64,000 nt of DNA from Klebsiella michiganensis (GTDB taxonomy: Bacteria; Pseudomonadota; Gammaproteobacteria; Enterobacterales; Enterobacteriaceae): assembly GCF_002925905.1 (NCBI RefSeq), contig NZ_PRDB01000010.1, forward strand, positions 180,640 to 244,639, read 5' to 3'. Shown piece after piece: positions 20,524 through 29,552 of this stretch (within the stretch, counting starts at the first letter, position 1; each line of letters starts with the position of its first letter). A program made the position numbers and the translations under genes. Under the pieces are notes generated by a model. That model was not told the DNA's origin. It worked only from the letters and a program-made list of their open reading frames with translations, and ran no database searches.

Positions 20524-20539
20524 CTTGTTCGCACCTTCC
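20524..20539 (-). repeat. IS5 right inverted repeat
   Basis: Reads GGAAGGTGCGAACAAG on the minus strand and marks the right end of the element, directly against truncated transporter sequence. Confidence 0.9.
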
Positions 20540-21263
20540 CTTATATTGCTTCACATTGCCGAATACGCCGCCAAAAGCAAAAGGAAACGCTTTTGCGCTG
20601 CGCGATCTGTTATGTCTCGATGCTCTGGCACTCTTCAAAGATCGTAGCTTCAGCGTGCTGATGCTGAGTATCTTTGTCTTAATGATCCCCAAAACCGCAT
20701 ATTCCGCCTATATTCCGGTCTTTTTGAAAGCGCTGGGGTTCGATAATGCCGCATCAATGATGCAGATCGGGATTGCCTGCGAAGTGATTTTCATGTTCCT
20801 GCTGTCGTTCTTCTTACTAAAAGCCGGCTTTAAAATCACGCTGATGCTGGGGGCCGTTTGCTGGATCATCCGCACGCTATTGTTTGCTCATGCCTCGCTG
20901 GATGCCAACATGATGTTTGTGCTGATTGGCCTGATGTTACAGGGATTCTGCTGGGACTTTTTCTTTACCGTCGGCGATATTTATGTCGACCGCAAAGCCG
21001 CGCCAGAGATCAAAGCGCAGGCGCAAAGCTTGAGGTTTATCGTCTCCAACGGCGTCGGGCTGCTGTTTGCTTCTACCGTTTGCGGGCAGATTTTTAACAA
21101 TACCGTGACAGAGCAAGGGCCGGAAGCATTACCGCAATGGGAAACATTCTGGTTAGTTTCAGCCGGTGTGGCCGCGGTAGTGAGCGTCTTCTTCCTGATT
21201 TTCTTCCGCGACGATCTGTCAAAACGCAAAACGGATCTCGCATTGAAGAAAGCGAATTCCTGA
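20540..21263 (+). pseudogene. Nucleoside:H+ symporter-type MFS transporter, 5' part missing
   Basis: C-terminal half (about 240 residues) of an MFS permease. LPNTPPKAKG followed by LRDLLCLDALALFKDRSFSV is characteristic of the central loop of the NupG/XapB/YegT family, and WDFFFTVGDIYVDRKA is a family motif in a late helix. About six transmembrane helices remain; the N-terminal half and start codon are gone, replaced by the IS5 end at 20539. It is surely non-functional. In family terms it would have imported a nucleoside or ribosyl compound, matching the PhnP-like hydrolase on the other side of the IS. Confidence 0.85.
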
Positions 21264-21294
21264 TTGATAACGGATCTTTCATTAAGGTAATAAT

Positions 21295-22008
21295 ATGAAT
21301 AATCTGGCCGCCACGATCGTCGATCACGGATGGTTTCCGTTATTGACCATCGTCAAAATCAGCATTGCGTTTATTCTGGGAGGCATCATTGGTCTGGAAA
21401 GAGAATCGAAAGGGAAACCTGTCGGATTCAAAACCTGCGTCATTTTGTCTGTCGCCAGCTGTGTGTTAACCATCGTTTCAATACAGTCGGCGGAATACTA
21501 TGCTGAAATTTCGATGAACATTCGTAGCGATCCGATGCGCCTGGCGGCCCAGATTATCAGCGGCGTCGGTTTTCTGGGGGCGGGAGTGATTCTGCATCGA
21601 CACGACGATGCTATTTCAGGCCTGACGACGGCGGCCATTGTCTGGGCATCTGCCGGGGTTGGAATTACCTGCGGCGCCGGTTTTTATTTTCATGCTTTTT
21701 TCGCCACGGGTTTGTTCTTATTGGCGATAAAATTAAGCCCGTTCATTATATTCCTGCAAACTAAAAATCAGTTCCCCGGAAAAGTGAAAGTACGGGTGGT
21801 TCTTGATGAACGAGGGGCCCTTGAAAAGCTGATAAGCCGTATTCATCAGCAAAAAAATATTATTGAGAATATTACGATTAGAGATCTTAAAAAGGGAAAG
21901 ATTGAGGTTAATTTGAAAATGGTTATTCGCCAGAAAATGACCTTACCTGACTTATACCACGATCTGTCTCATGTTGATCATGTCTGCGCGCTCGCTCTTG
22001 AACACTAA
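21295..22008 (+). CDS. MgtC/SapB-family membrane protein
   Basis: Inner-membrane protein of 237 residues with about five N-terminal helices and a C-terminal cytoplasmic domain. Family motifs: GGIIGLERESKGKPVGFKT near residue 31, RLAAQIISGVGFLGAGVIL near residue 83, and GLTTAAIVWASAGVGI near residue 110. MgtC proteins modulate the F-ATPase and aid growth in low magnesium or in macrophages; simple SapB-type members are widespread with unclear roles. It starts 31 bases after the truncated transporter with AAGG upstream of the ATG, so it could be the last gene of the damaged cluster. The C-terminal ACT-like part is AT-richer. Confidence 0.85.
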   Translation: MNNLAATIVDHGWFPLLTIVKISIAFILGGIIGLERESKGKPVGFKTCVILSVASCVLTIVSIQSAEYYAEISMNIRSDPMRLAAQIISGVGFLGAGVILHRHDDAISGLTTAAIVWASAGVGITCGAGFYFHAFFATGLFLLAIKLSPFIIFLQTKNQFPGKVKVRVVLDERGALEKLISRIHQQKNIIENITIRDLKKGKIEVNLKMVIRQKMTLPDLYHDLSHVDHVCALALEH

Positions 22009-22169
22009 GCTGGCGAGCACATTTGGGATGTAATGGAATTATATCGTCCGGGGAACGCTGAATACGCCGGTTATGACCTGCGTCTTTACTTTGGACCACT
22101 GAGCGACAGATATCTGTCGAGGCCAGAAGCGCTGATAAAACCCGGCGCCTTACGCCGCCGGGAACGCCA

Positions 22170-24146
22170 TTACTTCATTGCCCCCTCAAGGATAAGTTTG
22201 TCCTTTTCTCCGCGGGTGATGCTCTGCTGATGCAGGCTGTCAGCGAGCGTCACGTCATTAACGGCGAAAAAAGCCCAGGCCTGCGGCGTATTGGCGAACG
22301 TCACCTCATCAAACTGACTGTCGTGCAGGAAGGAGATACTGGTCGCTTTGGTGTTACGGAAGCTGACGTTGGAAAAACGCAGATTCTGGTGATAGGCATC
22401 GCGAGAATAGGTCAGCCCAAATGATTCTGCCATTTCGGCTACCGTCATGCCGTCAATCAGGATGCTGTGCTTAGCCGAAGTACCATCGACGGTGACGTCC
22501 TGCACCTGAACGTCGCGGAACTGAGCGGGCTCGTCGGCAGGGGTCGTATCATTCACGTCGGCGCTGTATTTGATAGTAAAAACGAACGGCTCTTTGGCGA
22601 TATCTTTCATCGCATTATGGCGAAACAGCACATCCCTTACGCCGCCGCCGTAGTAAGGGCGGCTTTTCATGCGCAGGCCGACATCGGTCATATACATGAC
22701 GTTATCCTCGGCGCGAACTTTTTCGATCCACGCGCCGGTATGGCTACCGGTCACCACGGCGCCGTGGCCTTTGCGGAAATAGTTATTAAAGATCCACGCC
22801 CCGCTTTGCGGCTGTTGATGAAAAGTTTCCGCGCCTTTACCAAACCCGGCGGCGAAATTGACGCAATCATCTCCGGTATCGAAGAAGTTGTTGAAGACCA
22901 GCGCATTCTGGCTATTGCCGAACTCGACGCCGTCGGCGTTATTGCCGTCAAAGGTCTGGTGGACCAGCCCATTCAGGGTGATATTTTTTGACTCCAGCGC
23001 CATTACCCCGTGGAACGCGGGGTTGCGGATTGTCAGCCCGGCAAGATAGAGGTTCTGCACACCGCGCAGGGTCATCAGGCTGGAGCGGCGATTTTTATAG
23101 GCGCTATTGCTTTCGATGCCTTCCGCAATAGCAGCTTCGGTCTGATGCTTTGCCAGAATGCCGTCCGCGCTGACTTTTGCCGCACTGCTGGCCCGGTATT
23201 GCGGCAGCGCGTTCCCCATTTCGTCGATGATGGTGGCCTCGCCGCCGCTTTTGACGCCCCGGGTCCAGCCGTTGCCGTCAATCGTGCCTTGACCGACGAT
23301 GCGAATATTGCGAAACGTTCCGGCCGGAGACTCGCCCTTATCGTCCGCTTCCAGCACGTTAATTAATGACGGCGGGCGGCGGGGCTGCGGATGATCGCTG
23401 TAGGGATAGAGGTAATAGCCTTTTTCCAGCGGATACTGGGCCGGATCGTCCGAACCCAGCAGGGTGGCGCCAGCGGCAATCTCCAGGGTCATATCGCTGT
23501 GCAGAAACAGCGCGCCGGTTTTGAATTCGCCGTCGGAAATCACCACCTTGCAGCCCTGAGGATAGTACGAGACCGTACAGCTATCGATCGCCTGCTGCAG
23601 CGCCTGGGTATTCAGCGTTGTGCCGTCACCCTTCGCGCCAAAGGTTCTGGCTTCGATGATGTGCGGCGTTTTGCTGGTCCGCGCTTTAATCACCGCGCTA
23701 TCCGGCGACTCTTTGCCATTGGCGTAGACCGCACGTACCGTAAATGCGTATTCCGTATCCGGCTCCAGGTGGGTGACCGTAAAGGTACGCAAGTCGATTG
23801 GCTGCTGCCAGCCGTCGCTGGCGACCCGCTGATAGAAGTTATCAATATAGGGTTTGGCCGGTGAAAAATGGTTTTGATTTTCGCGCGCCAGACCCAGCCG
23901 CTCGCCCTGACGGTAAATCGCGTAGTCCACCACCTGCTGCGTCTCTGATTCCGGCTTTTCCCAAACCAGCACCAGGCTATTTTCATCGGCAGAAAGCGCG
24001 GGAACGAAGACATTCTGCGGCGCGGAGGCGGGCGCATCCTGCTGATTGTCGCGTGGGGCGCCGCTGTCATTACAGCCGCCCGCGAGGCCAGCCAGCGCGA
24101 TAGCCAGCGCCAGCATACTGCGTGAAGGTCCAAAGGTATTGCACAT
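22170..24146 (-). CDS. pehX: Polygalacturonase-type GH28 lipoprotein PehX
   Basis: Exo-acting pectin-degrading enzyme of 658 residues. A lipoprotein signal ends in LAGGC near residue 25, so it should be lipid-anchored. Residues about 45-155 form a fibronectin type III domain (LEPDTEYAFTVRAVYANGKESP). The GH28 beta-helix follows from about 160, with the active-site motifs in order: NNADG, GDDC (two catalytic Asp), KGHGAVVTGS and LRMKSRPYYGG. The ATG at 24146 follows AAGGG. Klebsiella oxytoca pehX is a species-identification target, supporting the species call. It is single and convergent with the mgtC-like gene. Confidence 0.93.
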   Translation of the reverse strand: MCNTFGPSRSMLALAIALAGLAGGCNDSGAPRDNQQDAPASAPQNVFVPALSADENSLVLVWEKPESETQQVVDYAIYRQGERLGLARENQNHFSPAKPYIDNFYQRVASDGWQQPIDLRTFTVTHLEPDTEYAFTVRAVYANGKESPDSAVIKARTSKTPHIIEARTFGAKGDGTTLNTQALQQAIDSCTVSYYPQGCKVVISDGEFKTGALFLHSDMTLEIAAGATLLGSDDPAQYPLEKGYYLYPYSDHPQPRRPPSLINVLEADDKGESPAGTFRNIRIVGQGTIDGNGWTRGVKSGGEATIIDEMGNALPQYRASSAAKVSADGILAKHQTEAAIAEGIESNSAYKNRRSSLMTLRGVQNLYLAGLTIRNPAFHGVMALESKNITLNGLVHQTFDGNNADGVEFGNSQNALVFNNFFDTGDDCVNFAAGFGKGAETFHQQPQSGAWIFNNYFRKGHGAVVTGSHTGAWIEKVRAEDNVMYMTDVGLRMKSRPYYGGGVRDVLFRHNAMKDIAKEPFVFTIKYSADVNDTTPADEPAQFRDVQVQDVTVDGTSAKHSILIDGMTVAEMAESFGLTYSRDAYHQNLRFSNVSFRNTKATSISFLHDSQFDEVTFANTPQAWAFFAVNDVTLADSLHQQSITRGEKDKLILEGAMK

Positions 24147-24192
24147 AAATTTCCCTTAATGTCATATCGCTTGTAAAAAACAAAATGCATAT

Positions 24193-24210
24193 TCATTTAA
24201 AATAAAATGA
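24193..24210. promoter_or_regulatory. Palindrome upstream of pehX
   Basis: Inverted repeat TCATTT/AAATGA with a six-base spacer, about 47 bases before the pehX start. The pectin regulator KdgR binds AT-rich palindromes with TGAAA/TTTCA arms, so a KdgR-like site is possible, but the match is incomplete. Confidence 0.3.
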
Positions 24211-24330
24211 TATTTTATATTTATGGAAAAAAATAAACGCGAGTCAGTTCAATCTTTCAGCAGGTGAAAAATAAAGCGTTGTTGGATAAGAAAAGGCGGC
24301 CAGGGCGTTAACCTCCGGCCCGCTTTCTCT

Positions 24331-25158
24331 TTACGGCGCGGAATATTGAATACGATAGCCGTGCGAGGTCGGTACGATATGCGCAAATCCCGACCCGCCA
24401 AGGTGCATACCGGCAATCAGCAGGTTTTCGCTGACGGCCTGGGCGAGGATCGCTTCCCGCGTCGCTCTGGCCTGCGCGGGATCGCAATCAAAAGCAACGG
24501 CGGCGGCGGGTCGGGCGGTCTGAATATGCGGAAAATGGACGATGTCGCCCCAAATCAGCAGGCTTTGCGCCGCGGCGTCGATGCGAAACCCAATATGGCC
24601 TGGCGTGTGCCCGGGTAGCCATAGCGGGCGGATACCCGCGACGGCCTCGCGCTCATCCAGAAAACCGAGGCTGCGGGAATAGGCGTCCAGGGTGCGGCGG
24701 GCGAGCGTGAAGTTGCGCTGCCCCCGCGCATTGGCCCGGTTTAGCATGGCGTCGTCCTGCCAGTATTCGGCTTCCAGAGGGTGCAGATAAAGACGGGCGT
24801 GGCGATAGCGCGGCGCGCCGTTGGCATCCAGCAGGCCGCCGATATGATCCGGGTGAGCGTGGGTCAGCAGGACAGTATCCACGTCGTCTGGCGCACTCCC
24901 CGCCGCTCGCAGACTGGTTTCCAGCACGCCGCCTCCCGTACCCGCGTCGACCAGAATCGTTCTTCCCCGACCGCGAATAAGATAGCCACTAATGTCGATA
25001 TTGCCGGGGTCAATGACGCCCGCGCTGCGCTGAATGTCTGCGGCATCGTCGATATTAATACCCGACAGCAGCGCCAGGCCAGCGGCCATGCTGCCGTCGC
25101 TGAGGGGCGTCACCTGAAAATCGCCAATCTGGCGGGAGAGAAAAGCGGGTTTGTGCAT
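24331..25158 (-). CDS. MBL-fold hydrolase (lactonase-like)
   Basis: 275-residue metallo-beta-lactamase-fold protein. The metal site is LLTHAHPDHIGG near residue 103, with LPGHTPGHIGF near 186, WGDIVHFPHI near 208 and GMHLGG near 251. This arrangement is shared with AHL lactonases and related small-molecule hydrolases, not with antibiotic-hydrolysing enzymes of resistance. No signal peptide is seen, so it is cytoplasmic. It lies nine bases after the EthD-like gene on the same strand, and both are divergent from a LysR regulator. The substrate is unknown. Confidence 0.85.
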   Translation of the reverse strand: MHKPAFLSRQIGDFQVTPLSDGSMAAGLALLSGINIDDAADIQRSAGVIDPGNIDISGYLIRGRGRTILVDAGTGGGVLETSLRAAGSAPDDVDTVLLTHAHPDHIGGLLDANGAPRYRHARLYLHPLEAEYWQDDAMLNRANARGQRNFTLARRTLDAYSRSLGFLDEREAVAGIRPLWLPGHTPGHIGFRIDAAAQSLLIWGDIVHFPHIQTARPAAAVAFDCDPAQARATREAILAQAVSENLLIAGMHLGGSGFAHIVPTSHGYRIQYSAP

Positions 25159-25167
25159 ATCAACCTC

Positions 25168-25710
25168 TTAGCGTGATGGGGGCTGTATTTCAGTCGGGCT
25201 TTGCAACTGACCGGCCATGGGCTCATACATCGAGACGTTTTCCCGTCCCGCCAGCAGCATGGCCTCCCGGCGCGGCAGAACGTACGCCACGCGCTGCGGC
25301 GGGTTGTTATCCAGCCCGGCGGCCGAAAGGTTTGTCGGCGGATATCCCAGTTCCGACTCAACGACGTCCAGCGGCTCGGGGTTCAGTAGCAATACATCCC
25401 CCTCAGCGACGGCAGGAAAGACGCCGCCGTAGCGATACAGGTTTCGCCGCCAGTCGCGAATATGCGCCTGCCAGCGGGAAAAGCTGCCGCCGCCTTTCGG
25501 GCGATACGCTTCACTGGCGAGCGTATCGCCATGCTCGATGGTATGAATAGCAAGATAGACCGGGCAGCCGGAGGAGAGCGCCCTGAAGCGCTGCGAGGCG
25601 CGGAATCCGCTGACGGACACCAGCGCAGGCAGCTTGTCCTCGCTGTAAAACCTGTTCCAGCCGGCTTCGCTTTGCGGGTCGGCGTAGCTGCACTCAACGA
25701 TATATAACAT
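25168..25710 (-). CDS. EthD-like dimeric alpha/beta-barrel protein, unknown
   Basis: 180-residue cytoplasmic protein. The N-terminus YIVECSYADPQSEAGWNRFY followed by KLPALVSVSGFRASQRF is typical of EthD/ABM-like ferredoxin-fold barrels that act as small oxygenases or isomerases of aromatic or polyketide-like compounds. The C-terminal half has a Tyr/Gly-rich segment and no motif that I recognise. It is the first gene of a two-gene operon with the MBL hydrolase. A palindrome that may bind the divergent LysR protein lies about 90 bases upstream. Confidence 0.6.
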   Translation of the reverse strand: MLYIVECSYADPQSEAGWNRFYSEDKLPALVSVSGFRASQRFRALSSGCPVYLAIHTIEHGDTLASEAYRPKGGGSFSRWQAHIRDWRRNLYRYGGVFPAVAEGDVLLLNPEPLDVVESELGYPPTNLSAAGLDNNPPQRVAYVLPRREAMLLAGRENVSMYEPMAGQLQSPTEIQPPSR

Positions 25711-25801
25711 GGGCTGCCCTCTGCATGATGGAATGATGTTATTGACGTTTGATCATGCTACGTTGGGCACTAAGCGCTATAAAACGATATTATTTCACCA
25801 C

Positions 25802-25822
25802 TCAATGACATTTCGTCATTGA
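25802..25822. promoter_or_regulatory. Perfect palindrome between LysR gene and divergent operon
   Basis: 21-base inverted repeat with eight-base arms TCAATGAC and GTCATTGA around ATTTC. It lies 26 bases before the GTG start of the LysR gene, the usual place of an autoregulatory LysR recognition site. Confidence 0.65.
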
Positions 25823-25847
25823 TAAACCTTCAGCAGAGGCGGCGTTC

Positions 25848-26723
25848 GTGCGAAAAAAACTCCCCAGCAGTACCTCGCTGCAGGCCTTTGAGGCTGCCGC
25901 CAGGCACGGTAACTTTGCCCGCGCGGCGGAAGAGCTGTCGCTTACCGAAGGCGCGATCAGTCGGCAAATCGCCCGCCTGGAATCGCTGTTAAACTGCAAG
26001 CTGTTTGAGCGGACGGGGAGTCGGGTGCGGCTGAACCCCAACGGCGCGCGCTATGCGCACCATGTCCGCGAGACGCTGGAGCGTCTTGAGCGAGATACGC
26101 AGTATCTGATGGGGGCTGCGGACGGCAGCCGAAGCCTGGAAATCGCCGCGCCGCCGACCTTTGCCAGCCGCTGGCTCATTCCCCGACTGGGGGATTTTCA
26201 GCGCCGGAATCCGGATATCACGCTGAATATCGCGGTCAGAACCGACCCGTTTATCCTCACCGGCAGCGGTTTTGACGCGGCGGTTCATTTCGAGCATCCC
26301 GCATGGGCAGGAATGCGCTTGCGGTTTCTGTTTGAAGAGAGACTGGTGCCGGTATGCCACGCCGGGCTACTTACGGGAGAAGATCTCGCCAGCCAGCTGA
26401 ACGCGCTGCCGCGTATTCATCGACGGCAGAATCCTGACGCCTGGCAGCGCTATGCTGCAGAGTGCGGGATTGCGCTGGATCATCCGGCGCAGGGGGTGCG
26501 CTACGATCTGCATGAGATGGCGATAGCCGCCGCGCTGGCCGGGCAGGGCGTTGCGCTGGTACCGCACGTGTACGTTGAAAAAGCGCTCGAAAACGGGACG
26601 CTGGCTGCGCCCTGGCCGCAGGCCCGCAGCCTGAGCAAGCGCTTTTGCCTGGTGAGGCCGCTGGAAAACGGCGTCAACGAATCGGCGCTACAGGCGTTTG
26701 AACAGTGGTTACTGGCGCAATAA
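25848..26723 (+). CDS. LysR-family regulator, GcvA-like
   Basis: 291-residue LysR-type activator/repressor starting with GTG. The winged helix is at about residues 8-66 (FEAAARHGNFARAAEELSLT and AISRQIARLESLL). The effector domain follows from about 90, with FASRWLIPRLGDFQRRNPDI typical of the GcvA subgroup. It is divergent from the EthD-like/MBL operon, separated by 137 bases holding a perfect palindrome, so it probably controls that operon and itself. The inducer is unknown. Confidence 0.9.
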   Translation: MRKKLPSSTSLQAFEAAARHGNFARAAEELSLTEGAISRQIARLESLLNCKLFERTGSRVRLNPNGARYAHHVRETLERLERDTQYLMGAADGSRSLEIAAPPTFASRWLIPRLGDFQRRNPDITLNIAVRTDPFILTGSGFDAAVHFEHPAWAGMRLRFLFEERLVPVCHAGLLTGEDLASQLNALPRIHRRQNPDAWQRYAAECGIALDHPAQGVRYDLHEMAIAAALAGQGVALVPHVYVEKALENGTLAAPWPQARSLSKRFCLVRPLENGVNESALQAFEQWLLAQ

Positions 26724-26760
26724 GGCCCGGTCGCGGGCCGTAGACGCGTTAAGCGCAACC

Positions 26761-27627
26761 TCAGGCGTGGGATAAAAGCGGGAACATCAGCTTATTCTCT
26801 TTGAAGATATTTTCTTTTTGTCCGTAGATAAACAGAATATCTTCGCCTTCGATTTTTTCATACTCGCCGGTCCGATTCTCTTTGGGGGTAAAGCCGAGGA
26901 TAGCCTGGTACGTATTTTCATCGGCGAGCTCGTTAATAATGGCCGACAGGGAGCGTCCGCTGTCGCAGAAAATATCAAAACAGATCAGCGCCGGACCGTT
27001 TTGCATCGCAATCGCGATGGCCTGGTTTTTGTCGGAATAATAGACGAAGTGCTTCATAAAGGCGGAGCAGTAGAACATCAATAAACCGAAGTTATCCTGT
27101 ACCCGCAGCTGTGAAAACGGATTCGATTTTTGATAGTACCGCTGTAATCGCGCAACCTCTTCCGGCTGGTCCATATCGAGCTTGCGGAAGTCGCCCGCTG
27201 CCGGTACTACAGGCATAATATATTGATGTTCGGCGGTGCGCTCGAAGCCAAATTTCGGATAAAAATCAACGGTCGTCGGGTTAGCAAACAGGAAAAAGGC
27301 GTCGGCCTTATCCTGCCAGTCCGTCAGAATCTCCCTGACGAGCTGCCCGGCCAGGCCCTTATCACGATGATCGATATCGGTCATCACGGTGCCGATTTGA
27401 ATATAGCGGCGGGGTTCGCCCTGCCAGATCAGATCGATAATATTGGCGGAGGCGTTAGCAATCACTTTATTGTTGCTCACCAGGGCGTAGGGAATATAGG
27501 CGTCGGTCCAGTACCCTTTGCGATACCACTCTTTAAAGGAGAGATCGAAGGTTTTAATCGCCAGATCAATGAAGCTATTTCTTAACACGTCATTGTGCAC
27601 AATTTGCTTATCTAATTTGTAGTTCAT
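26761..27627 (-). CDS. GNAT-family N-acetyltransferase
   Basis: 288-residue protein (from the ATG at 27627) with a GNAT domain at about 50-140: VMTDIDHRDKGLAGQLVREIL is the acetyl-CoA binding motif A, followed by FYPKFGF. The C-terminal part (about 150-288) resembles the second domain of larger acetyltransferases. The ATG at 27627 has AAGGA nine bases upstream and is better placed than the one at 27636, where the spacing is nil. It lies convergent with the LysR gene and divergent from cadC. The acceptor substrate is unknown. Confidence 0.8.
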   Translation of the reverse strand: MNYKLDKQIVHNDVLRNSFIDLAIKTFDLSFKEWYRKGYWTDAYIPYALVSNNKVIANASANIIDLIWQGEPRRYIQIGTVMTDIDHRDKGLAGQLVREILTDWQDKADAFFLFANPTTVDFYPKFGFERTAEHQYIMPVVPAAGDFRKLDMDQPEEVARLQRYYQKSNPFSQLRVQDNFGLLMFYCSAFMKHFVYYSDKNQAIAIAMQNGPALICFDIFCDSGRSLSAIINELADENTYQAILGFTPKENRTGEYEKIEGEDILFIYGQKENIFKENKLMFPLLSHA

Positions 27628-27979
27628 CGTCGACATTCCTTACGCTGCGGGTGAGGCACTGTTTTCGGCCATCTGTTCGGCGGTCCGATCTCTGTCGGGC
27701 GAGCTAAAAATAGCATATCCCCACGGATGGGCGACGATTGTCGCGCCTAAGCTTTGCTCAGGTCACACATTCGGGGAAAATAGGGCTAAAAATGGCGCGC
27801 TTTTGTCGCCCCAGGGAACATCGCCCTCAGGCAAAAGACGCCTTTAGCAAATGAAAGTTTGCCAGTCATCAAAAACGAAGAGGAATATATTGCGTTCATG
27901 GTCATGACCCCTATCATTAATAGGTAGGGTAAATGTGGTATCATCGCGCCTTTCCCTTTTCGTCCTGGGGCTCTTTTTT
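27628..27979. promoter_or_regulatory. cadC upstream region
   Basis: 352 bases without a gene. A CCTAT/ATAGG inverted repeat lies at about 27910-27924, and TATCAT at 27939-27944 is a plausible -10 box for cadC, giving a short leader. No strong -35 was seen. Confidence 0.45.
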
Positions 27980-29512
27980 ATGCAACAACCTGTTGTTCGC
28001 GTTGGAGAATGGCTGGTTACTCCCTCTGTTAACCAAATTAGCCGCAAGGGGCGTCAGCTAACTCTCGAACCGCGCTTAATCGATCTTCTGGTTTTCTTTG
28101 CCCGTCATCCCGGCGAAGTACTCAGTCGGGATGAGCTCATCGATAATGTCTGGACCCGCAACGTTGTCACCAGTCACGTCGTCACGCAAAGCGTTTCCGA
28201 GCTACGTAAGTCGCTGAAAGATGGCGACGATGGCAGCCTTGAATATATCGCTACCGTACCCAAACGCGGCTATAAGCTGACGGTGCCGGTGATCTGGTGT
28301 ACCGAAGAGGGGGAGGAGCCGACGCCGGTTATCCCCGCAGAAACGACGACGGTCGGGTTTGACGCGCCGTTGACCTCCCCGCAGCCCGATGCGGCTGCGC
28401 CAGACAGCACAGCGGTGGCGAAGCCGGAAAAACGCAAGCGGCTGAGCACGTTTATCGTCTGGGGTCTGTTCCTGCTGGCCCTCGCGAGCTGCGTGGCGCT
28501 GGTGGCCCTGTCAACCCTGCAGTCGCGCCCGCCGGTCACGAAAACCCGGCTGCTGCTTAACCCGCGTGATGTCGATATTCACCTGCTCAGCGGCAACACC
28601 TGCAACAACTGGTCATCGCAGCACTCCTATGCCATCGGTCTGGGGAGCCTGATTACCACCTCGCTGAACACCTTCTCCACCTTTATGGTGCACGACAAAA
28701 CCAACTACAACATCAATGAGCCGAGCAGTTCCGGTAAAACCCTGACCATTGAGTTCGTCAACCAGCGGCACTATCGCGCACAGCAGTGCTTCATGTCGGT
28801 GAAGGTGGTGGATAACGCCGACGGCTCGACCATGATGGATAAGCGTTACTTTGTCACCAGCGACAACCAGCTTTCGATTCAGAACGACCTGCTGAGCAGC
28901 CTCTCTGAGGCGCTGAAGCAGCCGTGGCCGGCGCGGATGCAGGAGATGTTAAAGCAGTATCAGCCGTCGCAAAGTATCGCGCTTACCCATTTCTATCAGG
29001 CGCATCAGCTATTAATGAACGGAGACGTTGATTCGCTGGGCAAAGCCAGTAGCCTGCTTGCCGACGTGAATAAGCAGTCGCCGGACTTTACCTATGCGTG
29101 GGCGGAAAAAGCGCTGGTTGACGTATTGCGCCATTCTCAGCAGCCGCTGGATGATAAACAGCTCGCCGATCTGTACAGCGAAATAACCCGGGTGGGTAAT
29201 ATGCCGGGGATTAAAGATATGGCAATATTTTATCAGATTAAAACGGTGGATATGCTGGGCAAAGGAAAAGTGGATGAAGCCTATGACGCGATTAATGCCG
29301 GGATTGATCTGGAAATGTCGTGGATGAATTACGTGCTGCTGGGCAAAGTCTACGAAATGAAAGGGCAGAACCGGGAAGCTGCCGATGCCTACCTGACGGC
29401 GTTTAATTTACGCCCGGGTGAGAATACATTTTACTGGATTGAAAACGCCGTATTCCAGACCTCCGTGACCCGCGTGGTTCCGTATCTTGATAACTTCCTC
29501 GCTTCAGAATAA
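27980..29512 (+). CDS. cadC: Lysine/acid-responsive transmembrane activator CadC
   Basis: ToxR-like one-component regulator in the inner membrane that activates cadBA at low pH with external lysine. It has 510 residues (E. coli 512). Residues 1-105 are the OmpR-type winged helix (EPRLIDLLVFFARHPGEVLS, then VPKRGYKL). A proline-rich linker follows, and the single membrane helix is near residue 155-178. The periplasmic sensor contains the two conserved Cys (in GNTCNNW and AQQCFMS) that form the regulatory disulfide in E. coli. The start at 27980 gives MQQPVVRVGEWL, as in E. coli. It is upstream of cadBA. Confidence 0.96.
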   Translation: MQQPVVRVGEWLVTPSVNQISRKGRQLTLEPRLIDLLVFFARHPGEVLSRDELIDNVWTRNVVTSHVVTQSVSELRKSLKDGDDGSLEYIATVPKRGYKLTVPVIWCTEEGEEPTPVIPAETTTVGFDAPLTSPQPDAAAPDSTAVAKPEKRKRLSTFIVWGLFLLALASCVALVALSTLQSRPPVTKTRLLLNPRDVDIHLLSGNTCNNWSSQHSYAIGLGSLITTSLNTFSTFMVHDKTNYNINEPSSSGKTLTIEFVNQRHYRAQQCFMSVKVVDNADGSTMMDKRYFVTSDNQLSIQNDLLSSLSEALKQPWPARMQEMLKQYQPSQSIALTHFYQAHQLLMNGDVDSLGKASSLLADVNKQSPDFTYAWAEKALVDVLRHSQQPLDDKQLADLYSEITRVGNMPGIKDMAIFYQIKTVDMLGKGKVDEAYDAINAGIDLEMSWMNYVLLGKVYEMKGQNREAADAYLTAFNLRPGENTFYWIENAVFQTSVTRVVPYLDNFLASE

Positions 29513-29518
29513 GTAAAC

Positions 29519-29552
29519 CCTCACCATGGTCATGGTTTTGGCCGTGGTGAGG
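29519..29552. terminator. Hairpin after cadC
   Basis: Eleven-base stem (CCTCACCATGG with CCGTGGTGAGG, one G-T pair) starting seven bases after the cadC stop; followed by TTAAAATT rather than a clean T-run. Confidence 0.6.

Noticed and set aside
24331..25158. Metallo-beta-lactamase-fold gene as a carbapenemase
   Set aside because: It has no signal peptide and its motifs match lactonase-like small-molecule hydrolases; nothing points to antibiotic hydrolysis.
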